This document shows positions 11,844 through 19,065 of a DNA stretch of 19,544 nucleotides, in pieces (the first letter of the stretch is position 1; each line of letters opens with the position of its first letter). The stretch is from Iamia sp035575815 (GTDB lineage Bacteria > Actinomycetota > Acidimicrobiia > Acidimicrobiales > Iamiaceae). A program made the position numbers and the translations under genes. Under the pieces are notes generated by a model. The model saw only the letters and a program-made list of their open reading frames with translations, ran no database searches and was not told the DNA's origin. Where the stretch lies: contig NZ_DATLXO010000199.1 of NCBI RefSeq assembly GCF_035575815.1, forward strand, positions 1 to 19,544. The letters are read 5' to 3'.

Positions 11844-12434
11844 GTGGAGCGCGCCGAGGCCGCCCGCGTGCTGGGGGTCGCCCGCGACGCCGGACCCGAT
11901 GAGGCGCGCGCCGCCTTCCGCTTCCTCATCCGTCGTCGTCACCCGGACCGGGCGGGGGCCACCGCCACCGCCGAGTCAGCCCGCCTGATCGAGGCCCACC
12001 GCGTGCTGCGGGCTCCGGCGGCGGTGCCCGACGCGGAGGGAGCCGGGGGCGGATCCCCGTCGGCGGGGTCGTCCCCCTCGTCGACTGCGGTGCCGGTGGA
12101 CACCCGGGTCGAGGGGGACGCGCTGGTGGTCGACGCCGACCCGGCGACGGTCATGGTCCACCTGGTCGAGGCCGGCCACGCCCTCGGCGAGGTCACCTAC
12201 CTCGACCGGGCCTCGGGCCTCGTCGAGATCCTCCTCCTGGTGCAGCAAGGGGACGACGACCACCCCCGGGCCTGCTCGCTGGTCGCGTCGCTGCAGGGCC
12301 GCAGCGAGGCGGTCGAGGTGTTCTGCACCATCGAGCGCCTCGACGGGCACCCGGCCCCGCCCATCGCCCCGCTCGTCGCCGCCCTCGCCGCCCAGGTGCG
12401 CTCCCCCGAGGCCCCTGCCGTCCCCTTCGACTGA
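11844..12434 (+). CDS. Small J-domain protein with unrecognised C-terminal domain
   Basis: A 196-residue protein starting at a GTG two bases after the aminopeptidase stop. Residues 5-57 look like a compact J domain: ARVLGVARDAG, DEARAAFRFLIRRRHPDRAG with the HPD motif at 33-35, then a helix III ending RLIEAHRVL. The HPD motif of J proteins stimulates DnaK ATPase. A Gly/Ser/Pro linker (about 60-85) leads to a C-terminal domain (about 86-187) with alternating strands and helices that I do not recognise; there is no zinc-finger or classical DnaJ substrate domain. It may recruit DnaK to a specific client, possibly a product of the same operon, but this is inference. It ends 13 bases before the convergent M23 gene. 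Confidence 0.75.
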   Translation: MERAEAARVLGVARDAGPDEARAAFRFLIRRRHPDRAGATATAESARLIEAHRVLRAPAAVPDAEGAGGGSPSAGSSPSSTAVPVDTRVEGDALVVDADPATVMVHLVEAGHALGEVTYLDRASGLVEILLLVQQGDDDHPRACSLVASLQGRSEAVEVFCTIERLDGHPAPPIAPLVAALAAQVRSPEAPAVPFD

Positions 12435-12447
12435 CGGAGCCGATCAC

Positions 12448-13839
12448 TCAGCGCGGGACGGGCACCTCGGGGTCGTCGGGCGCCTCGTCGAGCCCGTTGG
12501 GCGTGCCGTCGCGGTCGTCATCGTCCTTGGCCCAGCTTGCGTCCGCGTCGAGCAGGAGGAAGTTGCGCGGGTTGACCGGCACGCCCCCGAGGCGCGTCTC
12601 GAAGTGGATGTGGGGGCCGGTCGACAACCCGGTGGAGCCGGCCTCGGCGATCTGGTCGCCCTGCTCGACGAGGTCGCCGGCCTGCACCGAGAGAGCGGAG
12701 TTGTGGGCGTACACCGTGCTCAACGAGCCGCCGTGGGCCAGGAGCACGGTGAGCCCGTAGCCGCCCCGGGTCTCAGCCGACACCACGATGCCGTCGGCCG
12801 CGGCCAGCACCGGCGCGCCCTGTGGGGCACCGATGTCGACCCCGGGGTGGAGCCGGGTGACGTCGAGGATGGGGTGGGCCCGCATGCCGAACTCGGAGCT
12901 GATCACCCCGCCCTCCAGCGGGATGCGGACGTCGACCGCATCCGGGTCGTCGACCGCACCCGGGTCGTCGACCGCACCGGGAGCGAAGTCCGCCTCGACG
13001 CGTTGGGCGGCGGCGAGCAGCGCGGCCACCTCGTCCGCGGCCCTCTGAAGGCTGGTGATGCGGGCCTCGATGGCGACCTTCTGCGAGCGGACCTCGAGCA
13101 GGAGGAGCTCCTGTCGCTCACGCTCGGCGACCGCTTCGTCCGCCAGTCGGATCGACTCGGTGAGCGCGTCGGCGGCCATGGTGCGCAGCTGACCGACGCG
13201 AGTGCGCTGCTCGACTGCAGCGCGCGCTGTCGTCCGCGCCCGGCGCAGCGCGGTGTCGCTCTCCCGACGGGCCTCGACCAGGTCATCGATCAGGTCGCGC
13301 TGCTGATCGCCGACCGTGCGCCGGTAGCCCCGGCGCGCCAGCGACCCGTCATCTCCCTCGAGCACCTCGAAGATCGATCCCATGGCGGCGGCGTCGCCCT
13401 CGTCCATGTAGGTCTCGACCGCATAGGTCCGCAGCCGTTCCTCGGCGTCCTCCTCCTCGGTCCGGGCCGCGGCCAGGGTGTCGGTGGCCTCGGCCTCGTC
13501 GTTCCGCCGCTCGCTCAGGTCGGCCTGGGCATCGGCCACGGCCCGGTCGGCTCGCGCCACCGCCTCCTCGGCCGCCTGCACACGGGGCAGCAGCTCGACG
13601 AGGCGGATCCCGGCCAGGTCGTACTGGACGAGCAGCTCGGCCTCGTCGCCCGCCAGCTCCTCGTAGGTGTCGCGGAGGGCGTCGACCGACTCCGGCGAAC
13701 CGCCCGGGTCGCTCCCCTCGTCCTGGGCCGGGAGCGGTCGGCCCCCGATCAGCGAGACGACCAGACCCAGCGCCAGCGCGGCGACAGCGAGCCGCGGCCG
13801 GCGCCGAACCCTCTCGCCTGGTTGGACCGTTGTGATCAT
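12448..13839 (-). CDS. Secreted coiled-coil M23 (LytM-type) peptidoglycan peptidase
   Basis: A 463-residue exported protein. Residues 11-38 are a basic start and hydrophobic signal peptide, probably cleaved around LPA-Q39. A long charged coiled coil follows (about 50-283), then a linker with three AVDDP-type repeats (288-303). The M23 domain (about 305-425) has zinc ligands His331 and Asp335 (HPGVDIG) and the HIH motif (His410, His412), all intact, so it should be an active endopeptidase and not a degenerate EnvC-type activator. The architecture resembles EnvC/RipA-like wall hydrolases used in cell separation. The C-terminus (about 431-456) is very acidic, with DDDDRDGTPNGLD resembling a thrombospondin type 3/EF-like calcium loop. 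The ATG has GGAGG 11 bases upstream. Confidence 0.9.
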   Translation of the reverse strand: MITTVQPGERVRRRPRLAVAALALGLVVSLIGGRPLPAQDEGSDPGGSPESVDALRDTYEELAGDEAELLVQYDLAGIRLVELLPRVQAAEEAVARADRAVADAQADLSERRNDEAEATDTLAAARTEEEDAEERLRTYAVETYMDEGDAAAMGSIFEVLEGDDGSLARRGYRRTVGDQQRDLIDDLVEARRESDTALRRARTTARAAVEQRTRVGQLRTMAADALTESIRLADEAVAERERQELLLLEVRSQKVAIEARITSLQRAADEVAALLAAAQRVEADFAPGAVDDPGAVDDPDAVDVRIPLEGGVISSEFGMRAHPILDVTRLHPGVDIGAPQGAPVLAAADGIVVSAETRGGYGLTVLLAHGGSLSTVYAHNSALSVQAGDLVEQGDQIAEAGSTGLSTGPHIHFETRLGGVPVNPRNFLLLDADASWAKDDDDRDGTPNGLDEAPDDPEVPVPR

Positions 13840-13865
13840 CGACGTGGCGGCCTCCCCGCGCCGTC

Positions 13866-13871
13866 AGCATA
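13866..13871 (-). promoter_or_regulatory. -10 box for the M23 peptidase gene
   Basis: On the minus strand TATGCT matches the -10 consensus well. Transcription would begin near 13859, giving a leader of about 20 bases with GGAGG. No good -35 box is present at 17-18 bases, so an activator may be needed. Confidence 0.4.
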
Positions 13872-13913
13872 GGACCACCGTGGACCCGGGCTGTCGCGGG
13901 ACAAGAGCGAGCG

Positions 13914-13934
13914 TATGCGGTTCACCACAGGGAG
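13914..13934 (+). promoter_or_regulatory. -10 box and ribosome site for the diguanylate cyclase gene
   Basis: TATGCG (13914-13919) with a weak -35 CTGTCG 17 bases upstream, followed by AGGGAG (13929-13934). A start near 13926 and ribosome site here favour translation from the GTG at 13946. It faces away from the M23 promoter about 45 bases away, so the two genes share one control region. Confidence 0.4.
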
Positions 13935-13945
13935 TGGTGGGTAGC

Positions 13946-14917
13946 GTGGCGCCCAGATCATCCCCCGACCAAGCTGGTGCCGTGTCTCCCGCTGCTCACC
14001 GGAGCCTCCCCGTCGCCGAGCACCTCCGCCCCCGCGACGCCATCTTCGACCTGCTCCCCCACGGCGTGGCCCTCGCGGATGAGCGAGGAACCGTGACGGC
14101 CACCAACCCGCGCTGGGACCGCGCCGGGGGTGATGACGACCCTGTCGTCGCCCCGGTCGGCGCAAATCTGATCGCTCACCTCCGCTCTCCGCACCGTCCC
14201 ACCAGCGCGGTCGCCGACCACATCGCCGACGGCGTGACCCGCCTCCTCGACGGCCGGGGCTCCAGCTTCGAGGTGCAGTACGAGCTGCTGGCGCCGCTCG
14301 ACCCGACCGAGGCGCGCTGGTTCCTCGTGGCCGCGGAGCGCCTGCCCACCGGCGGGGTCGTCATCACCCGCACCGAGACCACCGTCCACCACGGGGTCAA
14401 CGAGGTGCTGGCCGAGCTGGCCTTCCACGACGACCTCACCGGCTTGCCCAACCGGGGCCTGCTGATGGACCGCATGAGGATGGCCCTGATCCGCGCCCAA
14501 CGCCTCGATCTGCGACCACTCATCGTGTTCACAGACCTCGACGGGTTCAAGGCCGTCAACGACGAGCACGGCCACGAAGCGGGAGACGCCGTGCTGGTGG
14601 AGATGGCCGGCCGGCTCTCCCACACCGTGCGCGAGGGCGACACCTGTGGTCGCTGGGGGGGCGACGAGTTCGTGCTGGTGGTCGAGCTGGGCACCCGATC
14701 GGCCACCGACCGGGTGATCGAGCGCATCGCCCGGACCGTCGAGGCACCCTTCGAGCTGCCCGACGGGTCGACCTGCACCCTCGGCATCAGCATCGGGGCG
14801 GTCGTGGCCGACGGCGGCGAGCGGGTCGACGCGCTGATCGACCGGGCCGACCGGGCCATGTATCGGGCCAAGCGCGAGCAGGCCGGCCCGGTGATCGTCG
14901 CCCTCGACGAGGACTGA
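13946..14917 (+). CDS. PAS-GGDEF diguanylate cyclase
   Basis: About 323 residues. A PAS-like sensor domain (about 27-142, from AIFDLLPHGVALADERG) is joined directly to a GGDEF domain (about 154-320). DDLTGLPNR, TDLDGFKAVND and RWGGDEFVLV are intact, with the active site GGDEF at about 238-242, so it should make cyclic di-GMP from two GTP. REGD lies exactly five residues before the active site, which is a complete RxxD inhibitory I-site for product feedback. No membrane helix or EAL domain is present, so it is probably a soluble sensor enzyme. The start is uncertain: GTG 13946 is chosen for the AGGGAG upstream; GTG 13934, 13937 or 13982 are alternatives. The frame open back to 13667 overlaps the M23 gene and is not real. 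Confidence 0.9.
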   Translation: MAPRSSPDQAGAVSPAAHRSLPVAEHLRPRDAIFDLLPHGVALADERGTVTATNPRWDRAGGDDDPVVAPVGANLIAHLRSPHRPTSAVADHIADGVTRLLDGRGSSFEVQYELLAPLDPTEARWFLVAAERLPTGGVVITRTETTVHHGVNEVLAELAFHDDLTGLPNRGLLMDRMRMALIRAQRLDLRPLIVFTDLDGFKAVNDEHGHEAGDAVLVEMAGRLSHTVREGDTCGRWGGDEFVLVVELGTRSATDRVIERIARTVEAPFELPDGSTCTLGISIGAVVADGGERVDALIDRADRAMYRAKREQAGPVIVALDED

Positions 14918-14942
14918 CACGCGCGGCAGCCCCGCACCGGTA

Positions 14943-14959
14943 CCGGGTCCGTGGACCGG
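14943..14959. terminator. Weak hairpin between convergent genes
   Basis: CCGGGTCC-GT-GGACCGG folds into a seven-base-pair stem with one bulged G between the ends of the diguanylate cyclase and FecR-like genes. There is no T tract, so it is at best a weak bidirectional terminator. Confidence 0.3.
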
Positions 14960-14965
14960 CGTGGA

Positions 14966-16330
14966 TCAGCGGGGTTCGATGCGGAGGGCCACGGCGTCGA
15001 TCAGCTGGCACTCCGTTCCCGGGCGCGCCTCGGCCTCGGTGACCGGAACCGTGAGCATCCACTGGCTGGGGCTGGACCGGTCGGGCTGGGGCACGACCCG
15101 TCCGACCTCATCGGCGTACACCTCGCCGTCGGGGTCGACGAGTCCGACGGTGACCTCGTAGCGCGACGTCAGCTGGCCGCCGCCCTGCACCGTCCCCTGC
15201 GCCCGGTAGCCATCGGCCGCTGCCGCGCAGGTCTCGAGGGCGGCAACGGTGTCGGGCGGAGGCCTGGTGACGGGCCCGCTCGGCTCGTCGTCGTCGGTCT
15301 CCGGCTCGACCGGCACCTCGGGCTCGCTCAACGCCCCGGCAGGGCCGGCCACGGTCGTCCCGGGGCGGGCGGCGGTGGTCCCGGGGCGGGCGGCGGTGGT
15401 CCCGGGGTCGTCCTCGCCGCCGAGGGCGATGGCGGCCACGATGGCCAGCGCCACCAGCAGCGCGACGAACAGAGCGAGGAGCACACGGCGTCGCGACCGC
15501 TCGTCCGGGCCCGTCGCCGTCGGCGCCGTCCCGGTCGTTGCCGGCGGGCGGGGCTCGTCGTCACCGGCCCCGTCGGCGGGGGCGTCGACGGTCGGGGCGT
15601 CACCTCCGGCCCGGGCGTCGGGACCCTCCTCCCCGCCCTGATCGACCGCCCCGACGCCGGCCCGGGCGGCGTCGAGGGCGCTCGGCCCGTTCTCGGTCGA
15701 GTGCGACGGCGACGAGGCCGGCCAGGCCGTGCGCTCGGGGGCCGGCACCGCCGGCGGGGCGGGGGCGGGTCCGTCCACGGGGACGGCGGGGGTCGGGGGC
15801 GCCTCGGCCGCGAGCTCGGGGGCCGTCTCGGGCGGCTCGTCTTCCGGGTCGTGGTCCGGATCGACCGGTGCGGGCACCGTCGGCGTGGCCGATCCCATGG
15901 AGTCGAGGGCGAGGTTCTCGACGACCATGCGGTCGGCAGCCAGCTCGCCGGCGGCCAGGGTCTCGGGCGCGGTGAAGGTGCCGTCGAGGGTGAGGGTGAC
16001 GGCCTGGCCGGCGATGACGCTGCGGGGCAGCGCGGCGGTGCCCTTGACCGCAGCGCGACCAGCGACGACCACCACCAGCGCCTCGAAGTCGAGCACCTCC
16101 ACGACCGCGGCACCGCTGCGGATCTGCAGGGTGGTCGCGCCGTGGGTGAACCAGACACCGGGACCTTCGTCGGTGGCCCGCAGCCAGGCCGCGCCCCGGC
16201 GGATCTCGACGCGAGGTGCATCGCGACCCGCCGGGTGGACCTCCACCTCCGCGCCACGGTGGCGGAGCAAGACGCCCGGCGCCGGCCGCTGTTCGACGAA
16301 GCCCTCGGTGTGGGTGCCCTCTGTCGCCAT
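14966..16330 (-). CDS. Single-pass membrane protein with FecR-like cytoplasmic domain
   Basis: A 454-residue protein of unusual layout. Residues 18-122 are beta-rich; VEIRRGAAWLRAT, TTLQIRSGAAVVEVL, LVVVVAGRAAVKG and SVIAGQAVTL resemble the strand pattern of FecR-type domains. A long Pro/Ala/Glu-rich linker (about 145-278) leads to RSRRR and a single transmembrane helix (283-304), so the N-terminal part should be cytoplasmic. Outside are three RPGTTAA-type repeats (about 309-326) and a C-terminal beta domain (about 362-454) with Cys368 and Cys441, which could form a disulfide; it resembles FxLYD-like modules. It may sense an external signal, but no sigma factor gene is adjacent. The ATG at 16328-16330 has GGGAGGG just upstream and a -10 box beyond; a longer version to 16492 would run into the neighbouring gene. 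Family assignment is tentative. Confidence 0.7.
   Translation of the reverse strand: MATEGTHTEGFVEQRPAPGVLLRHRGAEVEVHPAGRDAPRVEIRRGAAWLRATDEGPGVWFTHGATTLQIRSGAAVVEVLDFEALVVVVAGRAAVKGTAALPRSVIAGQAVTLTLDGTFTAPETLAAGELAADRMVVENLALDSMGSATPTVPAPVDPDHDPEDEPPETAPELAAEAPPTPAVPVDGPAPAPPAVPAPERTAWPASSPSHSTENGPSALDAARAGVGAVDQGGEEGPDARAGGDAPTVDAPADGAGDDEPRPPATTGTAPTATGPDERSRRRVLLALFVALLVALAIVAAIALGGEDDPGTTAARPGTTAARPGTTVAGPAGALSEPEVPVEPETDDDEPSGPVTRPPPDTVAALETCAAAADGYRAQGTVQGGGQLTSRYEVTVGLVDPDGEVYADEVGRVVPQPDRSSPSQWMLTVPVTEAEARPGTECQLIDAVALRIEPR
15357..15413 (-). repeat. 21-bp tandem repeat, about 2.7 copies
   Basis: Two identical 21-bp units (15357-15377 and 15378-15398) and a partial third are present inside the FecR-like gene. 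They encode the external RPGTTAA-type stalk next to the membrane helix. Perfect identity suggests recent expansion, and the copy number probably varies among strains. Confidence 0.75.
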
Positions 16331-16353
16331 GTCCCTCCCGGACGAGTGCCCTG

Positions 16354-16359
16354 ATCGTA
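16354..16359 (-). promoter_or_regulatory. -10 box of the FecR-like gene
   Basis: On the minus strand TACGAT fits TANNNT and would start a transcript near 16347, giving a leader of about 16 bases that contains GGGAGGG. This supports the ATG at 16330. No clear -35 box is seen. The rest of the gap 16331-16466 shows nothing else. Confidence 0.35.
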
Positions 16360-16466
16360 CCGAGGTTCCGGCCCTCGTCCGGACCACGTCATGGCCCGTG
16401 GCCGCGCCATCACCCCCCGTGGTGGTCGGTCCATCGGCACCAGCAACGGATCGGTCCCCGCCCCCC

Positions 16467-17117
16467 TCAGCCTCTCGCTCCGTCTGGCTCACCCGGCTCC
16501 GCGCCGGTCCGCAGCTGCCGGGCGACGACGCGCCACACGTCGGGGTCGATGCCCATGCCCATGTGGGGGCTCGTCACCTCGACGTTGGTGCTTCCCGGGG
16601 CCCGGTCGAGCGAGCGCGGGTAGGGCACGATCCGGTCTGCTCGGCTGTACACCACGGTCATCGGGACGCGGAGCGGCCGGTTCGACAGCGGCGAGAAGAT
16701 CGGGCCGCCGAGGGTGATCACCTGGGCGACGAGGTCGGGCCGGGCACGGGCGACCTCCCGGGCAACGGTGCCCCCCATGCTCTGGCCCACCAGCGCCACG
16801 GGCGCGCCGTGGCGCTCGACGATCATCTCGAGCACCGTGGTGAAACGGTCCACGGCCGCCCCGACGTTGCCGTCGTTGACGCCGAGCCCCCAGCCTCCGC
16901 ACCGATAGCCGAGAGCGGTGAGAAAGCCGCGCAGGGCCACCGTGCTGGCGTCGCCGACCCCCCGCCCCGGGAGGACGACCACGGGCTCACCCCGTCCTCG
17001 CCGCTCCCGCAGCAGCCACGGGGCCTGCGCCACCAGGCGCGGCACCTGCCCCACCGCCGCCCACTCGCCGGCACCATCGGCCAGGGAGGGACGTCGCTCT
17101 CGCCGCCGGTCGTTCAC
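16467..17117 (-). CDS. Small serine alpha/beta hydrolase
   Basis: About 216 residues from the GTG at 17115-17117. EPVVVLPGRGVGDASTVALR is the first strand and oxyanion region, GYRCGGWGLGVNDG is a motif I associate with a family of PGAP1/lipase-like actinobacterial hydrolases, and GQSMGG holds the nucleophile Ser113. Asp161 (VVYSRADRIVPY) and His185 (SPHMGMGIDPDVW) complete the triad. An ester or lipid substrate is likely, but nothing names it. No signal peptide is visible, so it is cytoplasmic. The start is uncertain because no strong ribosome site precedes it; the frame is open to 17519, but that part overlaps the opposite-strand gene and looks like a shadow. It is divergent from the broken metal-hydrolase gene. 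Confidence 0.8.
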   Translation of the reverse strand: MNDRRRERRPSLADGAGEWAAVGQVPRLVAQAPWLLRERRGRGEPVVVLPGRGVGDASTVALRGFLTALGYRCGGWGLGVNDGNVGAAVDRFTTVLEMIVERHGAPVALVGQSMGGTVAREVARARPDLVAQVITLGGPIFSPLSNRPLRVPMTVVYSRADRIVPYPRSLDRAPGSTNVEVTSPHMGMGIDPDVWRVVARQLRTGAEPGEPDGARG

Positions 17118-17171
17118 GTCAGCTTCGCCACCACCGGGTGATCCTCGTCCACCGGAGCCGGGCGGCGCACC

Positions 17172-17221
17172 CCGGAGTCGAACCCTCCGGCCGAGGCCCT
17201 CAGGGTCGGTGCCCCTCGGCC
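17172..17221. repeat. Two overlapping inverted repeats in a divergent gene gap
   Basis: CCGGAG/CTCCGG (17172-17177 and 17185-17190, loop of 7) overlaps by two bases with GGCCGAGG/CCTCGGCC (17189-17196 and 17214-17221, loop of 17). They lie between the alpha/beta hydrolase and the metal-hydrolase gene, ending 8 bases before the ATG at 17230. They may be operators or alternative RNA hairpins; in DNA this GC-rich chance cannot be excluded. Confidence 0.4.
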
Positions 17222-17229
17222 GACGGTGA

Positions 17230-18113
17230 ATGGTGGTCGACCTGCCCGTCGCCGATCCGGCGCGCCTCGAGCCGTTCGTGTCGGCCACCGCTCCGAGCGT
17301 GCGCCGGTTGCGGTTCGAGTGGCCCGAGGACCTCGTACCGGACTGGACGCCCGGGCAGCCGGAGCTGGCGTCCGTGGCCAACGCGGTGTCGCTGCTGATG
17401 CCCCACGCCGAGCCTACGTCGTGCGCTCCGTGCGCGCCGTGCTGGATGACCTGCCCGCCCCGTTGCGGGCCGAGGCCGAGGCCTGGGCGGCCCAGGAGGC
17501 GGCCCACCACGGCGCCCACCAGCGCTTCAACCGCATCCTCGTCGCTCGGCGCCCATCGCTCGGACGGATCGACGGGTGGGCCCGTCGCACCTTCGCGTGG
17601 CTCGACCGGCGTTCGACCCGCTTCGGCCTGGCCTACGCAGCGGGGTTCGAGATGCTCGCCTTCATGGCCGCCCGCTGGGTCGACCGACGCTCATCGACTC
17701 TGTTCCGTGGGGCCGAGCCGGTGCCCACCACGTTGTTCCTCTGGCACCTGGCCGAGGAGGTCGAGCACAAGGCGGTGGCCTTCGACGTGCTGCGGGCCAC
17801 GGGCGGGCGGCGGGTGGCCTTGGCCGCCGGCATGGCGGCGGCCATGGTCGTGATGGCCTGGTTCACGGTGCTCGGCACCGTGGCGGGCCTGGCCGCCTCG
17901 AGCCGACTGTGGAGGCCGTCGGCCCACGGGCGGATGCTGTGCTGGTCCTTCGGGTTCCTGTTCGAGCTGCTGCCGGCCCTCGCCGGCGCGCTGGTGCGGG
18001 GCCACCACCCCTCGGACATGGCGGACCCGTACTGGCTGCCGGTGTGGCTCCAGTCCTACGACCCGGTCACCCACACCATGCCGGAGTGGTCGATGGATGT
18101 CGTGGCCCGCTGA
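17230..18113 (+). pseudogene. Predicted metal-dependent hydrolase (PF10118-like), frameshifted
   Basis: Two frames together make one protein of about 294 residues. The first, from ATG 17230, reads VRRLRFEWPEDLVPDW and LASVANAVSLLMPHAEP; the second continues YVVRSVRAVLDDLPAPLR to the TGA at 18111-18113. The join is at 17413-17415, where GAG-CC-TAC lacks one base of a codon between Glu and Tyr. The downstream part has AAQEAAHHGAHQRFN and LWHLAEEVEHKAVAFDV, a His/Glu pattern suited to a two-metal ferritin-like site, then hydrophobic segments and the usual PYWLPVWLQSYDPVTH ending. The biological role of the family is unsettled. Everything but the one base looks intact, so this is either a very recent mutation or a sequencing error. 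As written, translation would stop early or begin inside. Confidence 0.8.
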
Positions 18114-18141
18114 TCCTCCGGGCGGTGGCAGGGTGGGCGCC

Positions 18142-19050
18142 ATGGCCGCACCGCCCCTCCCCCGCCGTCGCTCCGTGCGGGGCGACGGCGTCGACCTGGC
18201 CGTGCGGGAGTGGGGCGACCGGGCCGGGCCCACGACCGTGCTGGTCCACGGGTACCCGGACTCCTCCACCGTCTGGGACCCGCTCGTCGCCGCCCTCCTC
18301 GCCACCGAGCCTGGTCGCCACGTTGTCGCCTACGACGTGCGAGGAGCCGGCGCGTCGAGCGCTCCCCGGTCGACCGCCGGGTACGGCGCGGCCCACCTCG
18401 TGGCCGACCTGGCCGCGGTGATCGACGCCACCTCGCCCGACGCCCCGGTGCATCTTGTGGGCCACGACTGGGGATCGGTCCAGTCCTGGGTCGCGGTGCG
18501 CAGCCCCGAGGTCGCCGCCCGCATCGCCTCGTTCACGTCGATCTCGGGCCCCGCCCTCGACCACGTCGAGCGCTGGGTGCGGGCCCACACCGGGTGGCGC
18601 CGGTCCCAGCTCGGGCCGCTCCTGCGTCAGGCGGCCCGCTCGTGGTACATCGCCTGCTTCCGGGTGCCGGTCGTGGCGCCGCTGGTGTGGCGTCTCGTCC
18701 TGGCCCCGGCCTGGCCGCACATGCTGCGCCGGAAGGAGGGCGTGGAGACCTCGCCGGCGTGGCCCGGCCCCGGCCTCGCCCGCGACGCGGTCAACGGCCT
18801 GCACCTCTACCGGGCCAACGGAGGCGACGTCGGTGCCGGCCCGCTCGAGCGCACGCCGGTGCCGGTGCAGATCCTCGCTCTCATCGACGACGCCTACGTG
18901 ACCACCGCCCTGCTCGCCGGCCTCGACGACCTGTCCGTCGACGGGTGGGTCCGCCCCGTCCCCGGGGGCCACTGGGTCATCCGTCGCGACCCGTTGCGCG
19001 TCGCCCAGTGGATCGACGACCACATCGCCACTGTCTCGTCCCGCCCCTGA
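18142..19050 (+). CDS. EphD-like epoxide hydrolase, alpha/beta fold
   Basis: A 302-residue enzyme that probably adds water to an epoxide through an ester intermediate. LVHGYPDSSTVWDPL holds the HGYP oxyanion motif; VGHDWGS carries the nucleophile Asp109, as in epoxide hydrolases and some dehalogenases and not the Ser of esterases. The acid is Asp249 or Asp250 (ALIDDAYV) and the base His277 (PGGHWVIRRDP). NGLHLYRAN (218-226) resembles the lid segment of the hydrolase half of mycobacterial EphD, but here no dehydrogenase domain is fused. The start ATG 18142 lies 28 bases after the broken metal-hydrolase gene with only a weak GGGTGGG upstream; the frame opens to 18097, overlapping that gene. Haloalkane dehalogenase activity is a less likely alternative. 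Confidence 0.85.
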   Translation: MAAPPLPRRRSVRGDGVDLAVREWGDRAGPTTVLVHGYPDSSTVWDPLVAALLATEPGRHVVAYDVRGAGASSAPRSTAGYGAAHLVADLAAVIDATSPDAPVHLVGHDWGSVQSWVAVRSPEVAARIASFTSISGPALDHVERWVRAHTGWRRSQLGPLLRQAARSWYIACFRVPVVAPLVWRLVLAPAWPHMLRRKEGVETSPAWPGPGLARDAVNGLHLYRANGGDVGAGPLERTPVPVQILALIDDAYVTTALLAGLDDLSVDGWVRPVPGGHWVIRRDPLRVAQWIDDHIATVSSRP

Positions 19051-19065
19051 CCGCACAAGGGTGGA

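Noticed and set aside
16331..16492. 54-residue N-terminal extension of the FecR-like protein
   Set aside because: It overlaps the end of the alpha/beta hydrolase gene and spans a -10 box; the ATG at 16330 has the ribosome site.
17165..17200. GGTTCGACTCC on the minus strand, resembling a tRNA T-arm
   Set aside because: The loop and stem are out of register with a T-loop, and no acceptor stem, anticodon arm or D-arm can be placed around it.
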